DNA of 64,000 nucleotides from Tautonia plasticadhaerens (GCF_007752535.1 NZ_CP036426.1:6758001-6822000), one strand, 5' to 3'. Positions 8,093-17,420 are shown, counted from the first letter of the stretch. Made by a program: numbers and translations. Notes: generated by a model from the sequence alone, not told the origin.

Positions 8093-10711
8093 ATGAGCGA
8101 CCTGGACCAGATCACCGCTGCCCTGGAGCGCCTCTTCGAGGAGGAGGGACACCGTGTCGTCTTCTGGAACGACCCCGAGGGAGAGTTCCAGACCACCCTC
8201 CGGCTGCTCGAACTCGACGGCGTGACCAAGCTGGAACTGGACCGGATCGGGGCGCTGGAGGCCAAGGTCCGCATCGAGCGGGAGGAACCCGAAGGCAAGT
8301 TCCTGCTCTACTCGCCCGCCGAGGAGCCCGACTACGAGGACGACTGGCTCCTCGACATCCGCCTCTACAGCCGCAGCTTCCGGGCCGACCGCCCCTCGAT
8401 CCTGCTCCAGCAACTCGGATTGCACAACCAGGGCCTCCGGCTCCACCTCGCCGAACGCCGCAAGTTCCTCGACAGCAAGGAGCGCCTCGGGCGCCTCAAG
8501 GCCCTCGTCGCCCCCGACGACACGGCCGCCGACCTCGACCGCAAGATGATGGCCGTCGTCGCCAGGGCCGACCAGCCCGAATTGTTCAACATCGTCCGCA
8601 CCGTCTTCCACGCCTGGACCGAGGCCGGCGACGACGTGGACCTCGACCGCCCGCCCGACTGCTGGGCCCAGATGGAGAAGTTCGACCTCGACGCCCCCTT
8701 CTGGCAGATGGTCCGGGCCACCTTCGGCTACCACGAGGAGGGCCCCAGCCCGAAGAACCTCCTGCTGCGATTGATGCTCACCGACTACGCCCACCGCCTC
8801 AAGGCCGACGTGCCCCAGGCCCTCCGTTCCCTCCTCCTCCCGAGCACGGGCTGGCCCAACGCCGTCGTCTGCCTGGCCCAGTGGCGCGACAGCAGCAGCC
8901 GGGGCAGCAGCTACGACCGGCTCTCGGCCGAGGCGGCGACGGTCCTGAAGGTCGAGGAGCACCTGCCGGGGCTGGATGTCGAGCATCTCGGCGACGTGAT
9001 GACCTTCCTCTGCGTGGAGAAACGCATCGCCAGTTGCCTGCGGGAGCGGGTCCAGTCCACCGCCGAGACCATCGACGCCGACGCGATCCGGGCCGTCGCC
9101 CGCCGCCGGCAGGCCGGGCACTGGGCCTCGACGGCGGTCGCCGGCTCCCCGGCCGCCCCCCGCCGGGCGCTGCACGCCGTCTACGACGCCCTGGTGGCCG
9201 CCGCCGAGTTCTTCGACCTCCGGAACCGCCACCAGGCCGGCTTCGACTACCCGGACGCCGGGGCCCTCTACCGGGCCTACGAGACGGAGCTTCACCGCTT
9301 CGACCAGCTTTACCGACTCTTCTGCGAGGCCGCCGACCTGGCCGAGTCCGAGGGCTGGAACATCCTCAAGGAACTGCGGGCGGCCCTGGAGTCCTGCTAC
9401 GTCAACTGGTACCTGACAGCCCTGGCCCTGGCCTGGGGCCGCTTCCTGGAGCCCCCCGGCGGCCTTCTCGGCAGGTGGCGGATCGACTTCCTCCCGAACC
9501 AGCACGAATTCTACGTCCGGCACGTCCTGCCCTGGGTCGAGGAGGCCGAGAACCGCCGGGCCTTCGTGATCATCAGCGATGCCTTCCGCTACGAGGCGGC
9601 CCGGGAACTGGCCGCCGAACTCAACGGCCGGTACCGCTTCGAGGCCACGCTTTCCTCCCAGCTTGGCGTCCTGCCGTCGTACACGGCCCTGGGCATGGCC
9701 GCCCTCCTGCCGCACGGGTCCCTGGCCTACAAGGACAAGGACGTGCTGGTGGACGGCAGGCCGAGCGGCGCCGGCGACCGGGACGCGATCCTCAAGGCCG
9801 TGGGCGGCATGGCGTGCAAGGCCGACGAACTGCTGGCCAAGAAGAAGGACGAGGGGCGGGAGTTCGTCCGGGACAGCCGGGTCGTCTACATCTACCACAA
9901 CAAGGTCGACGCCACCGGCGACGACGCCAAGACCGAGGGAGAGACCTTCCAGGCCGTGCGGCAGGCCATCGACGCGCTCGCCGCCCTGGTCGGCTACGTC
10001 GTCAACAACCTCAACGGCCACTACGTCGTCGTGACCGCCGACCACGGCTTCCTCTTCACCGAGACCATGCCCGGGGAGACCGACCGGAGCAAGCTCGGAG
10101 ACCGCCCCGAGGGCACGGTCCTCGCCAAGAAGCGGTACCTCCTGGGGAGGAATCTCCCCGACCAACCTGCGGTGTATCATGGTCGTACGCAGGCCACGGC
10201 GGGGGCCGAGGGCGACATGGAGTTCTGGGTGCCCAAGGGGGCCAACCGCTTCCATTTCGTCGGGGGCGCCCGGTTCATCCACGGCGGGGCCATGCCCCAG
10301 GAGGTCGTCGTCCCCGTGCTGACCGTCCGGCACGTCCGGGGCAAGGCGGCCCAGGAGACCAAGGCCCGGCCCGTCTCGGTGCAAGTCCTGGGCGGCAGCC
10401 ACCGGATCACCACCGCCCGGCACCGCTTCCAGTTGCTCCAGATGGAGCCGGTCGGCGATCGGGTCAGGCCGGTCACCCTGAAGGTGGCCGTCTACGAGGG
10501 CGAGGAGCCGGTGACCAACGTCGAGTCGGTGACCTTCGACAGTGCCTCCGGGGACATGGACGAGCGGAAGAAGTGGGTGCAACTGGTCTTGCAGGAGCGG
10601 CCCTACAATAAGAAGACGCCCTACCGGCTCGTGCTGCGGGACGCCGAGACGGGCATCGAGCAGCAGGGCGTGGGCGTGACCATCGACCGGGCCTTCACCG
10701 ATGACTTCTGA
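8093..10711 (+). CDS. pglZ: BREX-1 phosphatase PglZ (type A)
   Basis: PglZ is the alkaline-phosphatase-superfamily core protein of BREX and Pgl systems. The protein is 872 residues, in the usual size range. The phosphatase core has a metal-ligand segment VIISDAFRYEAARELA with Asp496 and a second, VVTADHGFLFTE, with Asp650-His651. A third segment near the end of the core contains PQEVVVPVLTV, typical of type A PglZ. The N-terminal third is helical and acidic and the C-terminus is beta-rich. The ATG at 8093 follows the cargo gene stop by 11 bp, and the last 11 bp overlap the start of brxL, so all of these genes are expressed as one operon. GC returns to the high level of brxC. The exact enzymatic role in BREX is not settled in the literature. 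Confidence 0.94.
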   Translation: MSDLDQITAALERLFEEEGHRVVFWNDPEGEFQTTLRLLELDGVTKLELDRIGALEAKVRIEREEPEGKFLLYSPAEEPDYEDDWLLDIRLYSRSFRADRPSILLQQLGLHNQGLRLHLAERRKFLDSKERLGRLKALVAPDDTAADLDRKMMAVVARADQPELFNIVRTVFHAWTEAGDDVDLDRPPDCWAQMEKFDLDAPFWQMVRATFGYHEEGPSPKNLLLRLMLTDYAHRLKADVPQALRSLLLPSTGWPNAVVCLAQWRDSSSRGSSYDRLSAEAATVLKVEEHLPGLDVEHLGDVMTFLCVEKRIASCLRERVQSTAETIDADAIRAVARRRQAGHWASTAVAGSPAAPRRALHAVYDALVAAAEFFDLRNRHQAGFDYPDAGALYRAYETELHRFDQLYRLFCEAADLAESEGWNILKELRAALESCYVNWYLTALALAWGRFLEPPGGLLGRWRIDFLPNQHEFYVRHVLPWVEEAENRRAFVIISDAFRYEAARELAAELNGRYRFEATLSSQLGVLPSYTALGMAALLPHGSLAYKDKDVLVDGRPSGAGDRDAILKAVGGMACKADELLAKKKDEGREFVRDSRVVYIYHNKVDATGDDAKTEGETFQAVRQAIDALAALVGYVVNNLNGHYVVVTADHGFLFTETMPGETDRSKLGDRPEGTVLAKKRYLLGRNLPDQPAVYHGRTQATAGAEGDMEFWVPKGANRFHFVGGARFIHGGAMPQEVVVPVLTVRHVRGKAAQETKARPVSVQVLGGSHRITTARHRFQLLQMEPVGDRVRPVTLKVAVYEGEEPVTNVESVTFDSASGDMDERKKWVQLVLQERPYNKKTPYRLVLRDAETGIEQQGVGVTIDRAFTDDF

Positions 10712-12755
10712 CGCCGACGACAGGGCGATCGGCCCCGACCTGGACGACCTGCTTACCCGGCACTTCCCGGGCAAGGTCGTCCGCAAGGACCTGACCAAGC
10801 TGGTCAAGGAGGGGGCCAACGTCCCCGTCTACGTCCTGGAGTACCTGCTCGGGTCGTATTGCGCCTCCAGCGACGAGGCGGTGATCGAGGACGGGCTCAG
10901 GACGGTCAAGCGGGTCCTGTCCGAGAACTACGTCCGGCCCGACGAGGCCGAGAAGGTCAAGTCGCTGATCCGGGAGCGGGGCAGCCTGAAGGTCATCGAC
11001 AAGGTGACCGTGGCGCTCAACGAGCGTCGGGACGTGTACGAGGCCCTGCTGAGCAACCTGGGCGTCAAGGGGATCGAGGTCGGCAGCGGCTACGTCAAGC
11101 AGTTCGAGAAGCTGCTGGTCGGCGGAATCTGGTGCATCGCCACGCTGGAGTACTTCTACGAGGAGGACCAGAAGGGCTCGCCGTTCCTGCTGCGTGACCT
11201 GAAGCCGATCCAGATGCCGAACATGGACATGGAGGAGTTGTTCGAGGCAAGGCGGGCCTTCACCGAGGGCCAGTGGATCGACGCGCTGCTCCGGTCGACC
11301 GGGATGGAGCCGGCGAACTTCGACGAGCGGGTGAAGTGGCACCTGCTGGCCCGGATGGTCCCGCTGATCGAGAACAACTACAACCTCTGCGAACTCGGCC
11401 CCCGGGGCACGGGCAAGAGCCACATCTACAAGGAGATCAGCCCGAACAGCATCCTGGTCTCCGGCGGGCAGACGACGGTGGCGAACCTGTTCTACAACAT
11501 GGCCCGGCGCTCGGTGGGGCTGGTCGGCCTGTGGGACGTGGTGGCCTTCGACGAGGTGGCGGGCATCTCGTTCAAGGACAAGGACGGCGTGCAGATCATG
11601 AAGGACTACATGGCGTCGGGCTCCTTCGCCCGGGGCCGGGACTCGATCAACGCCTACGCCTCGATGGTCTTCGTCGGCAACGTCAACCAGCCGGTGGACA
11701 CGCTGGTCAAGACCAGCCACCTGTTCGCCCCGTTCCCCGAGGCGATGATCGACTCGGCGTTCTTCGACCGCTTCCACGCCTACGTGCCGGGCTGGGAAAT
11801 CCCCAAGATGCGGCCCGAGTTCTTCACGGACCGCTACGGGCTGATCGTCGACTACCTGGCCGAGTTCCTGCGGGAGATGCGGAAGCGGAACTTCGGCGAT
11901 GCGATCAGCCGGCACTTCCGGCTGGGCCGGGACCTGAACCAGCGGGACACGATCGCCGTCCGGCACACCGCCTCGGGCCTCCTGAAGCTGCTCTACCCGC
12001 ACGAGGAGTACGACAAGGAGGCGGTCCGGCGCTGCCTGGAATACGCCCTGGAGGCCCGGAGGCGGGTCAAGGAGCAACTCAAGAAGATCGGCGGCATGGA
12101 GTTCTACGATGTCCACTTCAGCTACACCGACCAGGAGACGCTGGAGGAGCGGTTCATCGGCGTCCCCGAGCAGGGCGGCGGCTCGCTGATCCCCGACGGC
12201 CCGCTGAGCCCCGGGGTCATGCACACGGTCGCCACGGGGAGCGCCGGCCACCTGGGTCTGTACCGGATCGAGACGCAGGTGACGGCGGGGGGCGGGTCGC
12301 TGAAGACCTCGGGGCTGGGCTCCAGCACGGGGGCGAAGGAGGCGATCAAGGTCGGCTTCGACTACTTCAGGGCGAACGCCGGGCGGATCAGCGCCTCGAT
12401 CAAGGCGGGTGATCACGACTACCACCTGCACGTCGTCGAGTTGCACAACACCGGGGCGACGACGGCGATGACGCTGGCGGCCTTCGTCGCCCTCTGCTCC
12501 GGGGTGCTGGGCAGGCCGCTCCAGCCGCAGATGGTCGTCCTGGGCAGCATGAGCCTCGGTGGCAGCATCGTGCCGGTCGAGAACCTCGCCGAGTCGTTGC
12601 AGGTGGCCTTCGACGCCGGTGCAAAGCGGGTGCTGCTGCCGATGGCCAGCGTGCGGGACATCCCGACGATCCCCGGCGAGCTATTCGCCAAGTTCCAGAC
12701 CGGCTTCTACTCGGACCCGTCCGATGCGGTCTTCAAGGCGTTGGGCGTGCAGTGA
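10701..12755 (+). CDS. brxL: Lon-related BREX protein BrxL
   Basis: BrxL is the last conserved gene of type 1 BREX: an AAA+ protein fused to a Lon-protease-like C-terminal domain that forms DNA-binding multimers. The protein is 684 residues. Walker A (GPRGTGKS) is at 233-240 and the Walker B DE pair is at 284-285. The Lon-like C-terminus begins near residue 500 and ends with the conserved run GSMSLGGSIVPVENL followed by LPMASVRDIPTIP and FYSDPSDAVFKALGV. The gene overlaps pglZ by 11 bp, consistent with coupled translation. No further BREX gene follows. The intergenic DNA after it carries an independent promoter for the next small gene. Confidence 0.95.
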   Translation: MTSDADDRAIGPDLDDLLTRHFPGKVVRKDLTKLVKEGANVPVYVLEYLLGSYCASSDEAVIEDGLRTVKRVLSENYVRPDEAEKVKSLIRERGSLKVIDKVTVALNERRDVYEALLSNLGVKGIEVGSGYVKQFEKLLVGGIWCIATLEYFYEEDQKGSPFLLRDLKPIQMPNMDMEELFEARRAFTEGQWIDALLRSTGMEPANFDERVKWHLLARMVPLIENNYNLCELGPRGTGKSHIYKEISPNSILVSGGQTTVANLFYNMARRSVGLVGLWDVVAFDEVAGISFKDKDGVQIMKDYMASGSFARGRDSINAYASMVFVGNVNQPVDTLVKTSHLFAPFPEAMIDSAFFDRFHAYVPGWEIPKMRPEFFTDRYGLIVDYLAEFLREMRKRNFGDAISRHFRLGRDLNQRDTIAVRHTASGLLKLLYPHEEYDKEAVRRCLEYALEARRRVKEQLKKIGGMEFYDVHFSYTDQETLEERFIGVPEQGGGSLIPDGPLSPGVMHTVATGSAGHLGLYRIETQVTAGGGSLKTSGLGSSTGAKEAIKVGFDYFRANAGRISASIKAGDHDYHLHVVELHNTGATTAMTLAAFVALCSGVLGRPLQPQMVVLGSMSLGGSIVPVENLAESLQVAFDAGAKRVLLPMASVRDIPTIPGELFAKFQTGFYSDPSDAVFKALGVQ

Positions 12756-12815
12756 TCCCATCGGCAGGGGAACCTCGTGGCCCGAGACACGGGGCCCGGC
12801 CACTGAACATCCGCT

Positions 12816-12845
12816 TTGACCCGAATACCCGGCATGCCTTATAAT
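12816..12845 (+). promoter_or_regulatory. sigma-70-type promoter, near-consensus
   Basis: TTGACC (12816-12821) and a perfect TATAAT (12840-12845) are separated by 18 bp. Transcription would begin near 12852, leaving an untranslated leader of about 80 nt before the ATG at 12934. It lies just after brxL, so the small downstream gene can be expressed independently of the BREX operon. Confidence 0.6.
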
Positions 12846-12933
12846 GATCGGAGATGTGAGCCGGCGGCGTGGCCCACAGCGTCATCGGTCGATGTGGTGC
12901 AGCAGACCGGACCTGCACCAGGAAGGAGCGACA

Positions 12934-13188
12934 ATGGCCGAGGCCACCGAAGGCATCCGTCGTCAGATGCTCTCCGAGATCAACGCCAGGCCGGGGAGCC
13001 GGGAGGCGCTCGAAGCCGAGCACGGCCAGGTCTGGGACACCGGCCAACTGACGAGCGAGTTCGAGGTCATCGGGATCAAGGCGCCCTTCGCCAAGGTCCG
13101 TCGCCTGAGCGACGGCGTGGTCGGCAGCGTCATGTTCCAGCATTCGCCGAGGTACTTCTTCGGATTCGAGGAGCACAAGGGCCGGTAA
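12934..13188 (+). CDS. small hypothetical protein downstream of BREX
   Basis: An 84-residue soluble, acidic protein with no recognised domain. The ATG at 12934 is chosen because a strong ribosome-binding site (GGAAGGAG) lies 5-12 bases upstream; a longer reading from 12844 would start inside the TATAAT box and is unlikely. The C-terminal half (EFEVIGIKAPFAKVRR, then VMFQHSPRYFF) alternates hydrophobic and charged residues and looks like a small beta domain. A strong promoter precedes it. A decayed Lon-related fragment follows. No function is proposed; an accessory or regulatory role for the defence locus is only suggested by position. Confidence 0.6.
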   Translation: MAEATEGIRRQMLSEINARPGSREALEAEHGQVWDTGQLTSEFEVIGIKAPFAKVRRLSDGVVGSVMFQHSPRYFFGFEEHKGR

Positions 13189-13279
13189 TCATCCGGGAGG
13201 GGCCAACCCCAGGCCGGTTCAACTGGCACCAGCCGACCCTGCTCGACGCGCCGCCGATGGACTTCTACCTTGATGGTGA

Positions 13280-13546
13280 CCTCGGCGGCCCGGAGGTCTG
13301 TACGGTATCTCTGGGGCTATCGAGGCCGAGGAACTGCCCTCGCTGCCGGCCCTGGTGGTCCTGGGGAACATCAAGTCGGTGCATTCGCTGGCCGAGCCGC
13401 TCCAGATGGCGATGGACAACGGTGCGCGGCGGGCGCTGGTGCCGCTGGAGAACAAGCGGAACTTCCTGGAGATCATCGAGCGGGTCGACCCGGTGTTCTT
13501 CTCCGACCCGCTGATGGCGGCATTGAAGGCGCTGGGGATGACGTGA
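13280..13546 (+). pseudogene. C-terminal remnant of a second BrxL/Lon-related protein
   Basis: The frame is open from 13280 to the stop at 13544-13546 and encodes a stretch that parallels the last 75 residues of intact BrxL. LPALVVLGNI corresponds to PQMVVLGSM, EPLQMAMDNGARRALVPLEN corresponds to the BrxL run ESLQVAFDAGAKRVLLPMA, and VDPVFFSDPLMAALKALGM corresponds to the BrxL end FYSDPSDAVFKALGV. There is no start codon with a ribosome-binding site and no AAA domain upstream, and two in-frame stops precede it at 13271 and 13277. The wording differs enough from the neighbouring BrxL that it is not a recent tandem duplication. It looks like the tail of a different Lon-related BREX protein left behind by gene replacement. 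Confidence 0.65.
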
Positions 13547-13611
13547 CCTCTAGCAAGGCAAGCATTCAATCGAAGTAGCATGAATGGAACACCATTGAGG
13601 CAGAAAGACAA

Positions 13612-15018
13612 ATGAGCAAGAAGAAGTCCGAGTCCTACCGACGGATCGGAGCGATGATTGGATCGCCTGGCGATGCTACTGAGGAGCGTCAAGCAATCAC
13701 TGATACCATACTCAAGTGGAATGCGGCCAACAAAGCCCAAGGGTTATGGGTCGAACCGGTGAAGTGGGAAACGCATTCTACACCCGGCTTAGATGGCCGT
13801 CCCCAGGGAATGATCAATGAAGAACTGATCCCTCAGTCCGACTGTCTCATTGCAATCTTTCGGGCGAGAGCGGGAAGTCCGACCGGCAAGGAACTCTCTG
13901 GTACCATCGAAGAAATACGTGAGTTCATGAGAGTCGGAAAGTACGTCGTGGTGTACTTTTTCGAAGGCATGGTTCCAATCAAAGGAATTGACCCGGACCA
14001 GATTAAGCTGATCCATCAGTTCAAGGAGGAGATTCAGCAGAAGGGCTTGACGGAGAGTTATTCCACGGTCGACGAGTTACAAGCCAAGTTGTCGGTCCAG
14101 TTAAGTGGGATTGTCAAAAAGTTGACATCGAGGCCGGCGTCGTCTCGCAAATCCGGTTCGAGTCGGAAAGCCGCACCGACTTCCCAACTATCCATAGCCA
14201 ACAAGGGCAAGGGGCCGAATAAGACCAAACACTCCAAGGCGCCTAGCTCCTCCACAAGAACGAAAGTGGATTCTTCGGATCGCTGGGCGCTCCTCGGCGA
14301 TAGTTTCTTGGAGGCGAAAACGGTCCGGCAGAACCGTGATGGGACGATAACGGCCGAGGTTCCCTCTCAATCCGCCGAAGTGGATGCGGCAATGGCTTCG
14401 CTTCGCCCTCACCATTATGGAAGGAGCAAGCCCGTTCCCTTCGCACATGGGAATGACGCATGGATTGTTACCGTTCGAGAAGTCGAATCCGTTTCCGAAG
14501 GTGGTGAGCAACTCTGGACAGTCGTTCTTGCTCCCGAGCCGGTCGAATATGGCGGCGGGTCCATGGAGATGAGTGTACAAACACAAGGCAAATTATACAC
14601 GGCAGATGAAATTGCTCGGATGAGGGCCGGGAGAATCCTACTCAATGACCCTCCTCCCTTGGATGACAATAAGAGACCTTCGGGCGATATTGCTATGCTC
14701 GAAGAGGCATTTTTGGAGGCGCAGATACGGGGGGTTAGCACCCCCGTCACGGTCAATGACTGCATTATCCAGGTTATCTACAATGAGCAGAGAGGAAAAG
14801 GAGTAAACTTTCTGAAGCTCGCTCGTTTGGGAGCCATCTTCATGCTGAAGGCAGGGGGGGTGATCGAACACGTCAGAAAGCTGACGCTAGGTCCTGTCAG
14901 GAATGGGAAGGTCCATGTCGAGTTTGTCGGTGTAAGACGAAAGAAGTATGTCAATGCCGATCCAACAATCATCCAGCTTGAGGGAGACTGCGCTCTAGAA
15001 CAGGGTTCAAAAGATTGA
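13612..15018 (+). CDS. DUF4062-type N-terminal domain protein, candidate defence effector
   Basis: A 468-residue protein in two parts. Residues about 8-165 resemble the DUF4062 domain seen at the N-terminus of many signalling and NTPase proteins: IGSPGDATEERQAI, WETHSTPG, then a strand SDCLIAIFRARAGSPTG followed by an acidic helix GTIEEIREF and the strand YVVVYFF. A Lys/Ser-rich linker (about 170-225) connects to a C-terminal part of unknown family that contains two small beta-rich segments and a helix near 365-425. GC is low for the window (30 of 60 at 14641-14700), so it was probably acquired separately. It sits alone behind the BREX locus with 65 bp upstream and no obvious partner; the next gene begins beyond its stop. 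An anti-phage role is inferred only from domain type and location. Confidence 0.65.
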   Translation: MSKKKSESYRRIGAMIGSPGDATEERQAITDTILKWNAANKAQGLWVEPVKWETHSTPGLDGRPQGMINEELIPQSDCLIAIFRARAGSPTGKELSGTIEEIREFMRVGKYVVVYFFEGMVPIKGIDPDQIKLIHQFKEEIQQKGLTESYSTVDELQAKLSVQLSGIVKKLTSRPASSRKSGSSRKAAPTSQLSIANKGKGPNKTKHSKAPSSSTRTKVDSSDRWALLGDSFLEAKTVRQNRDGTITAEVPSQSAEVDAAMASLRPHHYGRSKPVPFAHGNDAWIVTVREVESVSEGGEQLWTVVLAPEPVEYGGGSMEMSVQTQGKLYTADEIARMRAGRILLNDPPPLDDNKRPSGDIAMLEEAFLEAQIRGVSTPVTVNDCIIQVIYNEQRGKGVNFLKLARLGAIFMLKAGGVIEHVRKLTLGPVRNGKVHVEFVGVRRKKYVNADPTIIQLEGDCALEQGSKD

Positions 15019-15059
15019 GCCCCGATTGCTCACCGGGCACTACTTTTTGTGATCATGCC

Positions 15060-15674
15060 ATGGGGCTCTACGCCCGCCACATCTTCCCCCGCCTCTGCGA
15101 CCGGGCGATGCGGCGCCCCGACATGGCGCGGCTCCGGGGCGAGGTCCTGGTCGGCGTGGGCGGGGACGTTCTGGAGATCGGCTTCGGCACGGGCCTGAAC
15201 CTGGCGTACTACCCCGAGCACGTCCGGCGGATCACCGCCGTCGATCCCAACCCCGGCATGACCGGGCTCGCCCGGCGGCGGATCGCCGGAGCCGGCATCG
15301 AGGTGGACCTGCGGGCGCTCGGCGGCGAGGCGTTGCCGTTCGAGGACGAGACATTTGACTGCGTGGTGAGCACCTGGACGCTGTGCAGCATCGCCGAGGT
15401 CGGGCGGGCGCTGGGCGAGGTCTACCGGGTACTCCGGCCCGGGGGCCGGTTCCTCTTCCTGGAGCACGGCCTGGGCGACGACCCCGGCGTCCGGCGCTGG
15501 CAGCGGCGGCTGACCCCCATCCAGCGGCGGTTGGCCGACGGCTGCCGCCTGGACCTGGATGTCGAGGCTGTGGTCCGGGGCCAGCCCTTCGGGCACGTCG
15601 AGGTGGACCGGTTCCTGCTGGAGCGGACACCCAGGCTGCTCGGCTCGATGTACCGGGGCGTGGCGACGAGGTGA
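15060..15674 (+). CDS. class I SAM-dependent methyltransferase
   Basis: A 204-residue Rossmann-fold methyltransferase. The SAM-binding motif I reads VLEIGFGTGLN, the acidic motif II is AVDPNPGM, and motif IV is FDCVVSTWTLCSI with the usual post-motif EVYRVLRPGGRFLFLEHG. This is the UbiE-like/Methyltransf_11 type, acting on an unknown small molecule or lipid. The start at ATG 15060 (MGLYARHIFPRL) is preferred over a TTG at 15015 that overlaps the preceding stop, because homologues begin with this helix. No clear ribosome-binding site is visible before 15060. GC jumps back to about 70% here, marking the right edge of the low-GC DUF4062 gene. Confidence 0.85.
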   Translation: MGLYARHIFPRLCDRAMRRPDMARLRGEVLVGVGGDVLEIGFGTGLNLAYYPEHVRRITAVDPNPGMTGLARRRIAGAGIEVDLRALGGEALPFEDETFDCVVSTWTLCSIAEVGRALGEVYRVLRPGGRFLFLEHGLGDDPGVRRWQRRLTPIQRRLADGCRLDLDVEAVVRGQPFGHVEVDRFLLERTPRLLGSMYRGVATR

Positions 15675-15882
15675 GCTGCGGCCTCCCCCCGGGAACGGCG
15701 AGGGCTTCGGCGATGAACCGGGGGCGTGCGATTGCGATGGGTTCGCCAACCGGACGGCCCTGACAAACCCGCCATGGCAGTTGCCACGACCGAGGCCGGG
15801 CGTGGGAGGCGAACCTCGGATCACCGACGCCTGTCCGATCCCCAAAGGGACCGACGCCGCCCGATGCCATGCCAAGGGGCCG

Positions 15883-17232
15883 ATGGGGAAAACCAAGCCG
15901 AGGCGAAAGTCATCCTGGGACCGGGCCCCCGCCCGCAGGGCCGCCGCCGAGGGCGTCCTCCGGCAGGCCAAGCGGCTGCTCAACGACCCGGAGGCGGCCC
16001 TCCGGATGCTCGAAGAGGGCCGGGCCGTCCACATGCCGCTCCGCTCCGAGGCGGGCATCGTCGCCGGCCTCTTCGGGGCGATCCGCCGGGGCGACTTCGA
16101 CCGCTCCCCGGCCCGGCCGGACGCCGAGGCCCTCCGGGACCTGCTGGCATTCTGCCGGCGGGAGACCGACCTGCTGGCCGACCAGGAGGCGTCCCGCTAC
16201 GCCGCCGCGCTGCTCGCCCTGTCCGCTCGCCGTCGGGACTGGCTGCGGCCCCTCGGGCGGTGGCGGGCACGCAGCCACAACGCCCTGCGGCAGTTCCGCT
16301 CGCTGCTCCGGCACCTGACGGCGGCCTATGAGGTCCCGCACTTCCTCGACTCCGCCTGGACGGCCGGGCTGACCCCCGATGCGGTCGTCCAGCAGGGCTG
16401 GTATCTGCACGTCGCCCGGGGAAAGAACATCCGGACGGCCGAGGGCCTGCCCTTCCCCCTGACGAAGAAGCAGGCCCACCACTTCCTCCAAGCCCCCGAC
16501 GACCTGGACATCTCCTCGGCCTTCCGCTGGGCGGTGGTCCGGGACCTCGGCGGCGACGAGCGGCTGGTCCGCTCGATCCTGGCCACGCCGATCGGGACGG
16601 ACTTCGGCGCCGAGGGGTTCTGGCGGGAGGTCTTGCGGTTCTTCGTCGCCCATCCCGGCCTCGACCCGGTTCACCACGGCCCGATCATCGACTACCTCCG
16701 GCACCAGAAGTTCCCGCCCACGAGCCCCGAACGACCGGGGCAGCCGGCCCCATCGCCGCCCAGGCCGAACCTCAGCATGAGGGGGAGGACGCCCGAGTCC
16801 CTGCTGCGGGCCGCCGGCGACTGGCACCGGTCGCTCGCCCAAGACCGGAGCATCACGGCCTCGTCCTGGGGGCCGTCCGGCATCCCGCCCTTTGCCTGCG
16901 ACGACGGCGAGGGCGAGGACATCAGACGGTTCGAGGTCGTCGAACTGCTCACCGCCGAGGACCTGCGGGAGGAGGGCCGGGCGATGCGCCACTGCGTCGG
17001 GTCCTATGCCGGGGCCTGCGCCACGGGGAGGTCCTCGATCTGGTCGCTGCGGGAGCGGGTCGAGCCGGGGCGGCTGGCCCGCCGGGCGACGATCGAGGTC
17101 GGCAACGAGCGTCGGGAGGTCGTCCAGGTGCGGAGGCGCCTCAACCGGTGGCCGACCGATCGGGAGGTGTCGATCCTGGCCCGGTGGGGGGATGCGGGCG
17201 GTCCCAGGCTCTCGGACCGGCTGGTTATCTGA
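15883..17232 (+). CDS. PcfJ-like protein
   Basis: A 449-residue protein with a C-terminal PcfJ-like domain: an acidic helix followed by EGRAMRHCVGSYAGAC, then a strand RATIEVGNERREVVQVR and the closing segment LNRWPTDREVSILARW. PcfJ-like proteins are named after a conjugative-plasmid gene; their biochemical role is unknown, and the invariant His-Cys pair may be catalytic. The N-terminal 300 residues are helical and Arg-rich. The ATG at 15883 has AAGGGG upstream; longer readings to 15559 run through the preceding methyltransferase gene and are rejected. It lies between a methyltransferase and small genes with no operon partner. Its plasmid association fits the mobile character of the region. 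Confidence 0.7.
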   Translation: MGKTKPRRKSSWDRAPARRAAAEGVLRQAKRLLNDPEAALRMLEEGRAVHMPLRSEAGIVAGLFGAIRRGDFDRSPARPDAEALRDLLAFCRRETDLLADQEASRYAAALLALSARRRDWLRPLGRWRARSHNALRQFRSLLRHLTAAYEVPHFLDSAWTAGLTPDAVVQQGWYLHVARGKNIRTAEGLPFPLTKKQAHHFLQAPDDLDISSAFRWAVVRDLGGDERLVRSILATPIGTDFGAEGFWREVLRFFVAHPGLDPVHHGPIIDYLRHQKFPPTSPERPGQPAPSPPRPNLSMRGRTPESLLRAAGDWHRSLAQDRSITASSWGPSGIPPFACDDGEGEDIRRFEVVELLTAEDLREEGRAMRHCVGSYAGACATGRSSIWSLRERVEPGRLARRATIEVGNERREVVQVRRRLNRWPTDREVSILARWGDAGGPRLSDRLVI

Positions 17233-17252
17233 GGATCGACCGGCTTCCGGCG

Positions 17253-17420
17253 TCACGCCGACTTGCCGTCGACCGGTGTGCCATCACGCCGGTCGACCAG
17301 TCCGGCGAGTCGTCCCCGCAGGTCCTTGGCCTCGGCCAGGGTCAGGTCCGGGGAACAGAGCCGCTCCAGCAGCCCGTTCAGGGCCTCGATCCGATTGTCT
17401 CGCTCCGACGCACTGCCCAT
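17253..17420 (-). CDS. possible small acidic protein
   Basis: A 55-residue reading on the - strand starting at ATG 17420. The sequence (MGSASERDNRIEALNGLLERL, then LTLAEAKDLRGRLAGLV) forms two amphipathic helices with a balanced composition unlike the Arg/Gly/Pro-rich noise of non-coding frames here. It lies in the gap between the PcfJ-like gene and the TfoX-N gene, on the opposite strand to both. No domain is recognised and no strong ribosome-binding site is visible, so it is a weak call. Confidence 0.4.
   Translation of the reverse strand: MGSASERDNRIEALNGLLERLCSPDLTLAEAKDLRGRLAGLVDRRDGTPVDGKSA

Noticed and set aside
8011-10611. Long + strand frame inside pglZ (866 codons)
   Set aside because: Arg/Pro/Gly-rich shadow frame of a high-GC gene with no domain resemblance.
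8078-10819. Very long open frame on the - strand opposite pglZ (over 900 codons)
   Set aside because: It mirrors the third-position GC bias of pglZ, has Val/Gly/Leu-rich composition and no family motifs; pglZ itself is unmistakable.
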